Shown here: positions 1 to 11,627 of the stretch, piece after piece
Layout: every line of letters starts with the position of its first letter
Numbering within the stretch: position 1 is the first letter of the stretch
Source: Vandiemenella viatica
Taxonomy: Eukaryota; Arthropoda; Insecta; Orthoptera; Morabidae
Direction of reading: 5' to 3'
DNA: 64,000 nucleotides
NCBI GenBank assembly: GCA_031002005.1
Contig: JARYHS010009186.1
Location: 187,824,437 to 187,888,436, forward strand
The notes under the pieces: model-generated
What the model saw: the letters and a program-made list of their open reading frames with translations, nothing else
Told to the model about the DNA's origin: nothing
Databases searched by the model: none
Made by a program: the position numbers and the translations under genes

Positions 1-102
1 CACCAGTAATACGCCAGAAAGTCACCGCTCACATATATTAAAATTTTATATACGATCCATAAAACAGGGCTAACTAATCACAATAAGCTAATTACCTTCA
101 CT

Positions 103-312
103 TTTTTATTTACGTCTTGTTGACGTTGAGGTCATTAGAGGATAAATGGTATTGGTAACAAGGAACAGGAAGGAATTCGGTCATGGTATTTATAAGGAAT
201 CATCTCAAGATCCATCTATAGTGTTATGGGAAAGCCATGGAAAACCCAAATCTGGATGCCCGAAATAGAATTCGAACCAGAGTTCCCGAATGTGAGGCAG
301 AGCTTTAGTGCT
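103..312 (-). repeat. Degenerate tRNA-derived SINE (family A)
   Basis: Diverged copy of the SINE family seen at 28.2, 36.2, 36.7, 50.8 and 57.4 kb. It keeps GGAAGGAATTCGGTCATGG, then AAACCCAAATCTGGATGCCC, then an ATTCGAACC box that is the complement of a pol III B box. The T-rich start near 103 is the A-tail in minus orientation. The leader near 115-145 resembles the subfamily at 43.3 kb rather than the main one. No clear target duplication. Confidence 0.7.
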
Positions 313-1218
313 CAATCAATATTAATATGTGAACTAAAACTGTTTTTCAGAAGTGGGAGAGGTTCTGAGTTTAGTAAGGAACCGTAACTGGAATATATTT
401 CAACTAAAAACATTCTTGAACATAAAATTCTGTAGATTAACCAAATTTATTTTTAGCAACAGCTTACATCCAATATTAGCCTTCTTTATGGAAGAAAATT
501 GAAATATTTTAATTTCGCGAAAGACTGTCATAAACCGTACATACTGAAGCGCCTGGGATAAATGATTAATTTTACGTTACCTAACATAAAAGTTTTTTTA
601 CTTCAGTGGATAAATATTATGTTGGGGTTAGGAGGGAATGGATTAGTATTATTAACGGAAATGTTCAAATAGTATCCTACCTATTTAAAATAAAACGCAG
701 TATGAATGGCATGTTTTCGATGTAATTTTCCATCACCACAATCTATCCTGTTCTATATATGTAAATATATATATTTATGGGTCTAATATTTACAAACCCC
801 TTGAGGCGTTACAGATTGAAGTAGAAATGTGCTAGTTCTAATGTTTATTGCAGAGGTTTGTGTAACTAAGTACAAAATGCTTCAATTCAATTGAATACTA
901 TCGTTCTGCTCTAGACCCACGTCAGTGTTATCACTTGAATTGTCGATGAACGTCTTTCTTGAATCGGCTCCTGTTCTCTCGCGTCAGACTAAATCTTTGA
1001 ACACTTCATTCCGCTTACTATGGGTTATTACATGTGCCGTACACCTGGCCTCATTTAGCTCAATGTTATGATGATATATCTACGGCTATGATAATGATAA
1101 AAGTGCTTTAGTCTTCGACTACATTCTGAAACAAACATCCAAAATCTGACCTGTAGTTGATGCTGAGGATTTTTAGCAACCAATTGTAGCAGAAGTCACC
1201 TTTACTCTCAGTGAGAGC
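313..1218. other. AT-rich sequence without recognised features
   Basis: No open frame with recognisable domains and no paired repeat arms were seen. Confidence 0.5.
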
Positions 1219-1226
1219 ATTTAGAT

Positions 1227-1757
1227 CATGGGATGGGTACTCAACCTTTTTAACCTGCCGCTCACTTTTGTTCCTCTGTTAGTAGTAAAATTTTCCAACC
1301 GCCCACCGGCTTCATTTTAATAATGATACGAGATGGAAAGTATCAAAGTAACGTCAATTTATAAAATTAGAAAGCAACTTCAGGCTTACATTGTTATTAT
1401 TTACCAAATCCTTTATGCCGGACTTTCGCTGAATTTACCAGAATAAATCTTTATAAAACAACTTACTGTAGTTGAATCTACGTTTTTTTATTGATACCTT
1501 GTAGATATAAATCATGAAGTCTGATGAAATAGCATTTAATTAATTCAATTATTATAAATATTCCTGAGGGTGATGCTGCGAAACTAAATACTGGATAACG
1601 TGCTAGGGAAATGTTTTTAAATAATGCTATGAAATTTTATAAAAATCTAATAAATTAAAAAAGGAAACTGCTTAAGTATCGGACAAAAGCTCTACCGCCC
1701 ACTAAAATACCAGTAACGCCCACTATTTGGCGGTAGGGACCAAATTGACTATCACTG
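1227..1757. mobile_element. hAT-type MITE with 8-bp target duplication
   Basis: A 531-bp non-coding element. The left end reads CATGGGATGGGTACTCAACC. The right end, read inward on the other strand, begins CAGTGATAGTCAATTT, so the ends are imperfect inverted repeats of the CAGGGGTACTCAACC type seen in hAT elements. ATTTAGAT (1219-1226) precedes it and GTTTAGAT (1758-1765) follows it: 7 of 8 bases match, the 8-bp size expected of hAT transposases. The interior repeats a CCGCCCAC motif near both ends (about 1303 and 1694-1720). No transposase frame, so it needs a source in trans. Confidence 0.72.
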
Positions 1758-1765
1758 GTTTAGAT

Positions 1766-4210
1766 TATTGCTGAAAGGGCATTATTGCAGCCGATTTCTG
1801 CTGCGGATTTGCTGTTGGCGACCCGTATCGGCTAACATTTCTATGACGTATGGACAAGACTTCCAGGAATAAACACGAAGTTCACGTTGAATTTATTTCC
1901 CTGTCGACACCTCATTACTTTTGCGCACTGATTCCATAATTCCAGTTGTTCAGCTTAAAACAGACCACCTGGCTGACGGTAGCAGAACTAGATCAATCTC
2001 GAGCGAAACATGATAGCGTTTTCCGAACCAACAAACTTTGTAGTATGGCTTCTAAAGTTGCCTGATAGCCCCCGCATGGGGATTCGAATCGCCGGTAATA
2101 AGGCGAACCATTCATCGATACGCTCAATCCGCAATCACCCAGTTAGAATGTAGGTGGGCAGCACAGTTGCTACTACAGATTTACCTACAACCACTTACAT
2201 CAGAGTCTGGTATCGTGAAAGCGTGTGAGTTTCAAATCCTGCAATTGATATCTGTACACAGCAGCCGTACTTCCAATAAATTATAATGTATCTTTATAAA
2301 GAACGTATAATTTGGAATCGTAGACGACAGATGTAGATTCAGTATTCTAGTGAACAACCTTCATTCAATTGGTTGATAAACCGAAAATTGGACGAAGGGA
2401 TTCCTCTACGGAGGATGAACAAATTTTGGGAAAAGAAGAAAAACGCATCTGCGAAATACAGTCGCGCTCCTTAGTTGGGCATAGCGGTAGAAGAAGAATA
2501 AGAAAGAAGATCTAAAAATTACTGATGACCTAAAAACTACTCCTGTTCTAATCGATGAACCTCGAGTTCGTCCATGAGGTGCAAAGCTATAAAGAAAAGC
2601 CAATAAATGACCTCAGATGTGTATTCTAACAACATTGTTGGGTGTGAAAATTAGAGGAATTGAAAAAAATGGGGCTAGGTAGTAGTCGGAGTTCAGTCAA
2701 CAAGTGTTGAAGCGGTTAGGTCTTTCTTTAGCCAGTCCGACAGCGAAACAAGGCATAATTTAATATTGTTTATAACTAGATGCAAAAGAGAAACTACCAC
2801 TATGTTCTTAACTGTTAAACATTTTATTTAGTTACACAAGAGAAACTACTGTTGTATCAAATGAGGTGGAACTGTACGCCACCTGCTAGGGTACAGGCAC
2901 ATTATGCTAATTAAATGATTGTGTTGGTGGTTTAAAGTAAGAATTTAGGTTGTTATATAAAAGGAATTAGATGAGAGAGGACTTTGAATAGCTTGAGGGA
3001 GACCTGGGCAGGATAGCTAGCGTGATATGTAAATTCGAATAAAGACAAAAACGGTCAACTTATTAGTTAGTCTGAAAGATAAAGGTTTATCGTGATTATA
3101 GGATGGTGGATGAACTTATTGCTAAATACTCTAATCTTAAATACCTCGGAAAAAAATTCTATTTAAGTCAATTGATATACGGTTTGCTTGTGTTAGAATG
3201 ATATTTTGCATAAGGTGATGAGAGGATGAATTACAGAAGTGAGGTACCTGGATTAGAAAATCTTGGCCAGTCCTTTGCCTGAATTTGTTGCGATAGCATG
3301 GAAGCCATATAATGAGTATCAAATTCAGAAACTGGAACGGATGCATAGAAGGGTAGCTACATTTGTTCGGGAAATTACCGCAATACACAATCGGTTAGTT
3401 AGAAGATAAAAAGAGTTTGGTTGGAAGGCGCTGTAAATTAGAAGGCAGGCGAAGAGAATGCTGCGAGAGTATAAAGTTTATATTATCGATTAGGTTGTAA
3501 TGTATATTGGCTGAAGAATAAGTTTAAATACGTGGAAGAGACCACAGCCTCTAACTTGATTTCAGGCGTAAGAAAGCGGGAAAATTATATTTTGGAGGTA
3601 GGGGGATAATAAAGCATCGAGGAAAATGCTAAAAAAATTACCTAAAACACTAAAAAATGCTTCTTCGAAATTAAATTGAATAAAATTAATCAAAATAAGT
3701 CAGGAGGGCAATGGTCATTGCAATGCGACAAATTCCCTCTCCATGTTCAGCGTCACCTTTTGCATGTTTGAATTTTCCTTGTGGGATTAATCATTTATTA
3801 AAAAATAATCAGATGTTGTTGCTCATTAGGTTTTGATTATTTCAGTTATCTTTAGATCCGAACAAAAGATAAACACTGTTCTGACATTTACAGAAAAACT
3901 TTGTGCCTCATATTTATTATGGAAATAAGTGCATTAAGTTCAGATAGCAATATATTACACTGTATTTCAGAATTAGTAGCCACTTAAGAATGTTAAAATT
4001 TGAATGAATTTATAAATTTTCGTGTTGATTTGTAGATTGCTTCAAATTCGAACAAAACAATAAATAATAGATTATTACTACCATTTCTAAGAAAGGTATC
4101 GACGTATTTACCAATTCCACAAAAATCATTACTGTTGTTGAAATTTTTTGTTTGAACATGACTGCGTTTCAGCAACGGTGAAAGTTGTTCAGGTGAAAAT
4201 GGTAGCCAAC
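1766..4210. other. Mostly unannotated sequence
   Basis: Apart from the tRNA-like scrap listed separately at 2058-2150, no features could be supported. Open frames here are short and low in complexity. Confidence 0.45.
2058..2150 (-). repeat. Possible degenerate tRNA-like SINE head
   Basis: On the minus strand a GCGATTCGAATCCCC stretch resembles a pol III B box (GGTTCGAATCC), preceded by a GGATTGAGCG segment where an A box might lie. No A-tail or target duplication was found, so this is tentative. Confidence 0.3.
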
Positions 4211-4381
4211 CAGTTGCACCAATTAGTTTTATTTAACATTGGCCTTAAATAATATTATTTATTATTAAACTCAGTTTGTAAAAAAATGTTCTTAAATTGT
4301 CCTATAGGTCCTTCTGAAGAAGACAATCTTATGATCGTTGAAACCGCGGTCAAAGTTAAATAAACCTAATTGATGCAACTG
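4211..4381 (+). mobile_element. Short PLE-like 3' tail with inverted arms
   Basis: 4211-4240 and 4352-4381 are inverted repeats matching at 27 of 30 positions. Between them, next to the right arm, lies a hammerhead-like core (4314-4351) and then AAAGTTAAATAAACC. A CTGAAGA...GAAAC block followed by an AT-rich tail is typical of Penelope-like element ends. No coding remnant is recognisable in the element, and target-site duplications are not convincing. Confidence 0.5.
4314..4351 (+). ncRNA. Hammerhead-like ribozyme core (candidate)
   Basis: Order of elements: CTGAAGA (4314-4320), one extra A, an imperfect stem II of 7 pairs (4322-4328 with 4333-4339: one G-T pair and one A-C mismatch, loop TTAT), GAAAC (4340-4344), a CGCG loop, then GTC (4349-4351). 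GAAAC...GTC gives the two-base stem III and cleavage triplet known from minimal type I hammerheads of PLEs. Stem I is weak: only two clear A-T pairs next to the core. The extra A after CUGAAGA is non-canonical, so activity is uncertain. Confidence 0.4.
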
Positions 4382-6079
4382 TTATTGAAATGTTTGTATT
4401 CCCAACAGATATTTTTCCGAATGGTATTTGCACCAATACGGATTTTACAGTTTTTGTTAAGTATGCTTGTATTTCTTATTGCTTATCCTGCGACAGTAAA
4501 AATCTTTCAACTCCAGGAATATTGGTTTAAAAAAAATCATTGAACTACTTGTTTTCTCGTAAATGGAAGTGAAACCTCTGGGGAGGAGGAGATATTCGCA
4601 GGGGTGGTGGTTAATACCAAACAGTTTAAGGCCAACAAATTTGTGAAATCACCACCCCCGACCACTCAAGGAATTATCCAGGCGGAAGAAGTGAGGAGGG
4701 TAAAAAATGTTCTTAATTTGAAATAACTTCGTGCACGTCAGAAATATAAGCTTCTTTTAAAAGCTAATGGAAGCTGACGTATTTTCATTTCCCTGCAGAA
4801 TATCTCTAATACCTCATCATACAAAAGAGAAGTTTACATCTCCCAAGAGCCTCAACCTTAGAAGCCACAAAGAGAAGAACTCTGAGATGAGCGGGCGGTG
4901 AAAACATTTTGCTCTCATGGTTTACGCAGCCCACGCTGAACTATATTGACAAATGTCTGGTGTTTATTTATTTTCATATTGTCTATTACGATTCTCCTAC
5001 AACTGCGCAACAAATTAACAGTTTGATTGTTTTAATTATTTATTTATTTTTCTGTGCAAATTAACTCAGAATATTACAGCAGATTCAAAGGAAGGTAGCT
5101 CTACACCATGCAATACTGAAAATTAATTTTGAAGTGCTCACAGATTTGATTTAAACAGTAGGAAGAAAAACGCACTATTTTTTGTAAAAGAATTTAGTCG
5201 ACATTTGTAGAATGTGTTTGATCTCTGTTTTATGTTTGAGGATTACAGTTACGGAAGAACTTCCTTTTTATTTCTAATTTGCACTGAAATCTGCTTATAC
5301 CTTCCCCGAGTCAGCATGTAACTTATTTTATGTTGTGTTATATACGAGATATAATTTCATTAACTCACCAAAGAGTCTGTTAATGTCAATTATTTTCTTA
5401 GTAATGTTCGTAAAACTAATTTACAAACAACTCCTTTGCTTTTATCAGACAAAAGTTTGTTCTAAGGGTGAGGAAAAGGATTGTAATCGAGGTACACCAA
5501 TTTCATTTTTACGCAAAAAAATTGTGTTCCTGAGACGAGTTCTATACCTTTCTCATGCGAAAATGGCGTTGCAAAATTAAGCCAAACTTTATTTCATATC
5601 TCTGAGATGCGAAACGTGTCATGGAGAGTACACAAACAACCGGTGTTGTTTATACATAAAAACGCAGAATTCAAATACTGCATTGCAGTTAAATTTGTAA
5701 CTGAATTTGGAGAGATTTACTTAAAGTTTTATGAGTACAAATTCTTTGATGGTATAGAAATAGTTGCCATGGGAATAGTTTTTCAGTTTATGGTTCAATT
5801 CGGGCTTTTATCTACAAACCACTTTTTACTATATGTATGTCCACTAAACAACTGATCGCAGAATAATTTCTACCACTATGTAAGTGGTGTTAATTCTAAT
5901 GTTTATGGAGCTTTTTGCGATTTATTTCCGTTTCTTGGATCGGTATTGTGTATCTGCATATTTGATATATACAAGTGAAAATATACTGTTTTAAAGCACG
6001 TGAGGCAATGTCTATACTGATAAGTCATTTTAGAAAACCATACTATTTAACAGTTTTCTACAAGCAGTGGATTTTTTTT
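4382..6079. other. AT-rich sequence without recognised features
   Basis: Two open frames of about 80 codons (5335-5580, 5607-5855) show no motif and no splice or promoter context. I treat them as chance. Confidence 0.45.
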
Positions 6080-6585
6080 CAGGGTGTTCACGAAATAAGT
6101 CCCTGATTTGAAAATGTAAAATCTCGTAAAACAAAGATCGACAGAAGAATGGAACCAACGATGTTTTTATTGTGAAATCTGTAAGAATTTCATACAGAAG
6201 TTTAATCAAAAAGTTATAAAAGTTGTTAACAGATGGCGCTTTACGCTGTACAGCTCGTATCAGGAAGCACAAATAAACTCGTCCTCTTCAAGCAGTCTTT
6301 GCATTGAATGCATCACATCACAATCATTTCAAAATATCCGCCGTTCGAAGTACAGAGGTGCGCAAACGCAGAACGAAATTTGCCATTACATTCTGCAATG
6401 TCTCAACCGAATTATTGCGATTACCGCGCCATCTCTTAAAAGCTTTTGCAACTTTTTTCGAAACTGCTGTATGAAATTCTTACATCTTTCATAGTAAAAA
6501 TGCCGTTTGTTGCATTTTTCTGTCGCTTCTTGTTTTCGAGAGTTTACATTTTGAAATCAGGTAGTCCTTTCGCGGAAACCTTGTA
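6080..6585. mobile_element. MITE with long (about 190 bp) terminal inverted repeats
   Basis: The left arm, from CAGGGTGTTCACG near 6080 to about 6245, is the imperfect inverse of the right arm, from about 6420 to CGCGGAAACCTTG near 6585. Shared blocks in order are CCTGATTT, AAAATGTAAA, a TCG-AAAACAA block, GACAGAA, TGTAAGAATTTCATACAG, AAAAGTT and GATGGCGC. The central spacer of about 170 bp is non-coding. Such foldback structure points to a non-autonomous DNA transposon. The superfamily is not clear and target duplications could not be fixed. Confidence 0.68.
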
Positions 6586-8239
6586 GTTGAGCGGTAATGC
6601 ATTCTGCAGGACTATCCTGACTATCTGACTATCCTGATTTTGGTTTCCGGTTGTACCAGAAATCACTCAACTTTCTTGCCCCTAATGCTTTCCAACTTCT
6701 AATGACCACGATGTTGAGAGTAGTAAATTCATCAGAAAATTTTTTTTTTAGAATAAAATGTCTTCTCAGCGTACTAATACTTATTCCCTGAGCGACTGTT
6801 TAGATAAATACTAAAAAACATAAGTAACTGAAAATAAGAGTATTAAACTTATTTTGCAATTACTTGAAATTCTATTTAATAGAAAATGTTTGTACTGAAA
6901 ATTTTTTACACTTCTTAATATCTTCAATGTGAAATGTTCTTGCCGATTATGTTTTCCATCTGTTTGAACATCAAAGAGACGTACTGAATGTTACTTTTAG
7001 TATAGTCAAGACATTTTGTAATTAATAATTAAATCTGCCTGCAGCCATTTTTATTTTGTTTTAAACGTAAGGTATAATGTGCGTAATGTCATGTAATTAT
7101 CATAATCTTGAAGCATTAATTTGTAATGGCTAGTAACGATCACTCTTTTATTTAATTAATTTATTACTATGGGAGTTTTATATTAATGACTTTAAGATTC
7201 AGGACTGGAAATTTAAATAACAGGGTGGTCCTTAGTAGAAATCATTATTGCTTTCATTCTTTTGTATGTAAAGAATATTACAAATACCTTAATTTAAAGC
7301 ATTACGATTGGTTTTCAGACTCCACTGCTTCAATCAGTTGCAACAAACACATTTAATGTAAGCATGTTTAATTCGTTATGCAATCTACTCAACACCTGAA
7401 TTTTTAAACTGGTATCCCATTACGAAATTTAATTGAATCGTAACGTGAAAACATAGAAATATAAATTCACAATTAGAACATGGAAATGTAGGCTAGCAGG
7501 ATCATAAGCACTGAAAAACAAGTAAAGAACTGAAACACTGAAATGCATTTTGAAGGAATTATTAACAATGAAAACTAATGCTGCTACCGGAGCAGTTTTC
7601 TCTGGATGAGTTCTTCGCACCGTTACAATCGATGACTTCCGGTTATCTCCGAATACGCCGTGTAAACATCACAGCATTATAATGAGCGCTAGTTTCTTAG
7701 GTTATGCCAATTTTGTAAGAGAGACTAGATCATATGTGGTGTACGCATAATTATTGAGAATACTTGGGCTTATATTAAATAAATCTTTTTAAAAAGTATC
7801 TTTCTCCTAAGCAAATTTTTATCTGTAGTCAGAGGGTATTTTGAGGTATCCTAATATTATTGTAGAATTGTTGAAATATTTTTCTTATTGATTTTAAGAT
7901 ATTCTTCTCTTGGTTATCCCCGTTTTGGGTGTTGGATCCTATTGCAAGTATAACTACAAACTTTTAAATGAATCGATACTAATGAAGGATCAATTAAATG
8001 AATTATCCACATCTGAGGAGCTGAAACCAATGTTTGAACTAGGATACCACAAACTGGTTACAAAAGCAGATACCAATTTTATATCCTACGTTATGGGTAA
8101 CTGTACAGATACTATTGATTTTTTTACCTTGTTTCCATTTAATAGAACGCGGATTAGTTCAGTTATGAGCCTCGTTACAAAAAAATAGGAAATGAGAAAA
8201 AATTAGTTCTCACTAACGAAGACTTACTCACATAACTAA
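6586..8239. other. AT-rich sequence without recognised features
   Basis: Only short AT-rich open frames. The longest (7910-8188, 92 codons) has no recognisable domain. Confidence 0.45.
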
Positions 8240-8577
8240 GGGACCGTGCACAAACTACGTGGCTCGGTCCAGGGGGGGAGGGGTTGGCTTATAGGCTTCG
8301 CTGGGCTACGTAGGGGTTCCGAGCCAGACCACGTAGCTTTCCTTTCTTAACATTTTTCACAGTTAAAATGAAGAACTGAACTCACAGCAGCATGTGAATA
8401 TTTATTTACGTCAGTTAATTATCTCCGTAGGTAATTTACAATACTCTGACAATTGAAACAGTACAAAATGTCTTCTGGAATCAAAAGGGGAAAAAACTAC
8501 ATACTCAGTGGAGGGGGGATGGGGGGGGGGGGGGGCTAGAAGCAAAAGCCACGTAAAGCTTCCAAAAACGCCGTAGT
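8240..8577 (-). mobile_element. PIF/Harbinger-like MITE, copy 1 (one end decayed)
   Basis: Same family as 52948-53341 in opposite orientation. The left terminus GGGACCGTGCACAAACTACG follows TAA (8237-8239), the putative 3-bp target duplication. Subterminal CTACGTGG and CCACGTAG motifs repeat on both sides. The interior matches copy 2 in reverse through GCATGTGAATATTTATTTA and ACAAAATGTCTTCTGGAATC. The right end is degraded near GCCGTAGTC, so the end coordinate is approximate. A TWA target duplication with GGG termini suggests the PIF/Harbinger superfamily. Confidence 0.65.
8512..8536. repeat. Poly-G tract
   Basis: A nearly pure run of G, part of the G-rich subterminal zone of the MITE, with the potential to form a G-quadruplex. 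Confidence 0.9.
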
Positions 8578-8599
8578 CAAATTTTTTCCACATCGTTGT

Positions 8600-10722
8600 T
8601 TCAATCCTCTCTTGGTAATAAGAACTCAGACTTCGTCGAGGAGTAAAACCATAACAAAAACATGTCTTTTCTACCGGTTTGTATTCTATATTTTCGAAAA
8701 ATAAAATTAATATTGCAATTTCCTCATATAAATATACGACTCAAGAGTCAATGGTTTACTTTGTGGAGCAATTGTTAGAAAAAAACATATAAAACCGATA
8801 AATGTACATACATTACGATTTGAAATGCGAAATATGCCTAACAGTTTTACTGTAAAAAACAAATTTTATCACAGATAATGAATTGATTATAGGTTAATTC
8901 CACTTACATTAAGAATCGTTACAATCAAATCTCTAATATAAGTTAATTTTCTATAGATGTCATGTTTTTAAGTATTTATAAAATTCCTCCTGGATCACCA
9001 ATGCGAATAAGATACGAATTTGACTGAAGTACAGTAACTGACATAATAGAAAGTGTAATCAGTTCTGTTAGTAATAATTTTGAATCCTTACCTCTAATTC
9101 TACGCAGATTGATGCATCACTTTTAGCTGTAGGGAACGCAAAGAGAAATTACAGCTGTAAAGTTATCATCCCAAAAACCGTCAAAATAACTTTATGTTAC
9201 GACGTGAGGAAGCTTAGAAATTACGGTATATCATTTTTTGGCAGTTATGATAATTTCTGTGCTACACAAAAAAATTGAAAATGGTATTTATGACACCTTC
9301 ATCACTATATCTTTGCATAAATGAAAGATGAATATTATTATATGTTCTTGAGTCACCAGTTGGGAAAATAGTAGTTTGACAAATATTCTTCTTGTCATCA
9401 CACAGTAGCGGATACGACCTACCATACATGTTTTTGATCACGAAGTTTGTCACTGAAAATCCTATCAAATAGCTTATAGTATGTGACATGAAATTTTTGT
9501 GGCATTGCATGTTGTACAGAAGTGTTTTCACTTATGAAGCGCCGAAACGCGGTTAGAGTGGTTGTTGGTGTTACAGAAGTGAAGGTACTGTACACCGGCG
9601 TATCAATATCCGAGTGCAGCTTCTCTCTCAAAGACGTGTAACGCACGGACGTTATTTACGAGAGCTAAAATATTGAGATGCCTTTTTCTGCGAGCCATAT
9701 CCTTCCGATATTGCAGTCGTAAGGCTAAAAGTGCCAACATTTTCTCTTATCGAAAAAAAAGGCGGGACAGAGAGATGCTCCTCTCCGCCGGTATTGATTC
9801 TTGTAACATAGCATGAATGGGGTCGGCATAAAACTTCCTCGCGGTAACGAATAGCACAGTTATTACAAAAGGACCTGGTCAAGATATCTGCCGGCGACAC
9901 AGTGTTAAACCAGCTCCTCATCCTTTATATGGGCGCCCTTCAAAGGGAAGGTCCGGCTCTTAGGGCGGCAGTGGGCTATCCGTTCTCTAAATTGGATTCT
10001 TCGCCTCCACGTGGGACACTTCCTGAGGATTAATGTGTCTCGCCAGATTCAATAAGCGGTCACATGCTGAAAATAGCTTTTCTTTTATGCTTGATGGAGG
10101 TGCACTTCTTGAAACTTTTCGTCACCTATAGTGAACATAAGATTGCATTTTGTAATCGGGTGATCAGTGCGTAATCTACACATCTGTGACTAAACATTTG
10201 CCTGATGAACCAGAATAAACTGTAAATAAATAAAATTTTCTAATGTTAATGTCAATACTAATAAAAGGCTAAGATTGGTGATTGTGACAGTAACGCTGTG
10301 ACGTCACGCTCCCGGTATTCGTTACCGAACTAACAACGGCCAGAGATGATACTACCAACTCGAGGTTATGCGCGTTATTCAATAACGGTTATATTTAGCT
10401 AAGCAACTGATAAGAAATAACTTGCCAAAACACTCTGTTCAGCCAGTCAGTTTTTACGGGCTTTGAGGCTAGTGTGGTAATATTATCTATTTTAAGCTAA
10501 CGATATTTATTTATATTTTTTTAAACAGAGGCCTAAATTCTTCGTTTCTTCAAAATTATAAGACTTCGGAACATAAGAAATCGAATAAAATTTGATTTTG
10601 GCCTTCAACTCATCTTTATTACTAGAGTAACAAAAGCAATTTTACTCCTCTCAAGACATCTTCTTCCAGTGTGTGCCAGTGTCTTAGTAAGCATGAACTC
10701 TGCCTTTCTTATCACCATCCCA
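8600..10722. other. Unannotated sequence, moderately GC-richer at 9.54-10.06 kb
   Basis: No recognisable coding region. 9540-10060 is visibly richer in G and C than its flanks and holds open frames on the minus strand (9652-9921, 9419-9646) without known motifs. A short palindrome CGTTATTCAATAACG lies near 10375-10390. Confidence 0.4.
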
Positions 10723-10785
10723 TCATTCTTTATTCAATGTTATCTTGGATGTCCGGGTTGAACAGCTTCAGTGTGTCGAACCTAA

Positions 10786-10817
10786 CGTTTCGGCCATCAT
10801 TTTGCGGCCTTCTTCAG
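10786..10817 (-). ncRNA. Hammerhead-like core in left PLE arm (candidate)
   Basis: On the minus strand: CTGAAGA, A, a GGCC/GGCC stem II with a 10-base loop, then GAAAC and GTTAGGTT. The CUGANGA...GAAA order is the hammerhead catalytic core reported from PLE ends. I could not build a convincing stem I or a canonical GUC cleavage site, so an active fold is unproven. Confidence 0.35.
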
Positions 10818-10871
10818 AGGACTGTCTTGGCTGGAACCGGTGCCGCCAATATACAGCTCCCAAAGAGCGCA

Positions 10872-11270
10872 CTAACTGTTCGGAGTGACATCACTCAAGC
10901 TACCACCGCCAGCGTGGCCGGTCCCATGGGGGCCTGCGTCCCGCGTTTTCCTAATCAAGCATGACCATATTTGGTCAAGTTGTGGCCCCTCGTCCGCGTT
11001 TATGTTATCTGGTCTTTTTTTGATTTCCAACTCTTCTCTGATACGCCTGGGCCGCCACCTGCTTTCCTGAACCAGTACACTGGTGTTACTAAATAAAATT
11101 GCGTGCCCACTGTCAGCAGAATGTTGCGCTACAGCTGATTTTCCAGCGTCGTTATTTTTAAGATGTCTTATGTGTTCACACAGCCTTTCCTTGACCGTCC
11201 GCCCAGTCTCGCCGATATACACTTGGTCACAGCTACAGGGTATTTGGTATACGCCTGCTATCTAAAATTT
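10872..11270 (-). pseudogene. GIY-YIG endonuclease domain of a Penelope-like element (remnant)
   Basis: The minus-strand reading begins with GVYQIPCSCDQVYIGETGR, which holds the GVY and YIG halves of the GIY-YIG nuclease motif and a C-x-C pair typical of PLE endonucleases. It continues with TVKERLCEHIRHL (basic helix and His), QHSADSGHAI (His) and RRIREELEIKKR, whose Glu lies where the family's metal-binding Glu is expected. Only the C-terminal endonuclease of the polyprotein is present. A stop (TAG) lies just upstream of the domain, and the reverse transcriptase part is missing. In an intact element this enzyme nicks target DNA to prime reverse transcription. The frame then runs through NADEGPQLD into the 3' non-coding arm. 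Confidence 0.8.
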
Positions 11271-11497
11271 CTCACTCCTGTCTTTAACCTTTACGAGCAC
11301 ATCACGATAACATGAACACGGAAGGCGGGTTACAACTTGACCTAATATGGTCATGCTTGATCAGGAAAGCGCGGGATGCAGGCCCCCATTGGACCGGCCA
11401 CGGTGGCGGCGGTAGGTTGAGTGAAGTAACTCGGAACGGTTAGCGCGCTCTTCGGTAGCTATATATAGGCGGCACCAGTTCGAGCCATGACAGTCCT

Positions 11498-11528
11498 CTG
11501 AAGAAGGCCACAAAATGATGGCCGAAAC
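11498..11528 (+). ncRNA. Hammerhead-like core in right PLE arm (candidate)
   Basis: Mirror copy of the motif at 10786-10817, on the plus strand: CTGAAGA (11498-11504), GGCC (11506-11509), loop, GGCC (11520-11523), GAAAC (11524-11528). Stem II and core are kept in both arms although the arms have diverged, including in the stem II loop. Confidence 0.35.
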
Positions 11529-11627
11529 GTTAGGTTTCGATAAATTGACGCGGTTCAATCTGTACAACCAAGATAACATCGACATCGACATCGACCGCGG
11601 AAGTCTGCGCACTCATTCTTTATTCAA

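Larger units (their letters stand above)
10738..11612. mobile_element. Penelope-like element insertion with inverted 3' ends and 15-bp target duplication
   Basis: The block is flanked by a perfect 15-bp direct repeat TCATTCTTTATTCAA (10723-10737 and 11613-11627). Inside, a minus-strand 3' end (10739-10983) and a plus-strand 3' end (11332-11577) form inverted arms of about 246 bp, starting GTTATCTTGG and ending CCAAGATAAC. Between them lies a GIY-YIG endonuclease remnant. About 35 bases containing CATCGACATCGACATCGACC lie only at the right end, beyond the arm. PLEs often integrate as partial, inverted copies with variable duplications, which fits. No reverse transcriptase remains, so this is a heavily 5'-truncated copy. 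Confidence 0.8.

Noticed and set aside
4560..4700. Short inverted GGGGTGGTGG / CCACCACCCC pair
   Set aside because: About 10 bp only, no further arm similarity, so likely chance.
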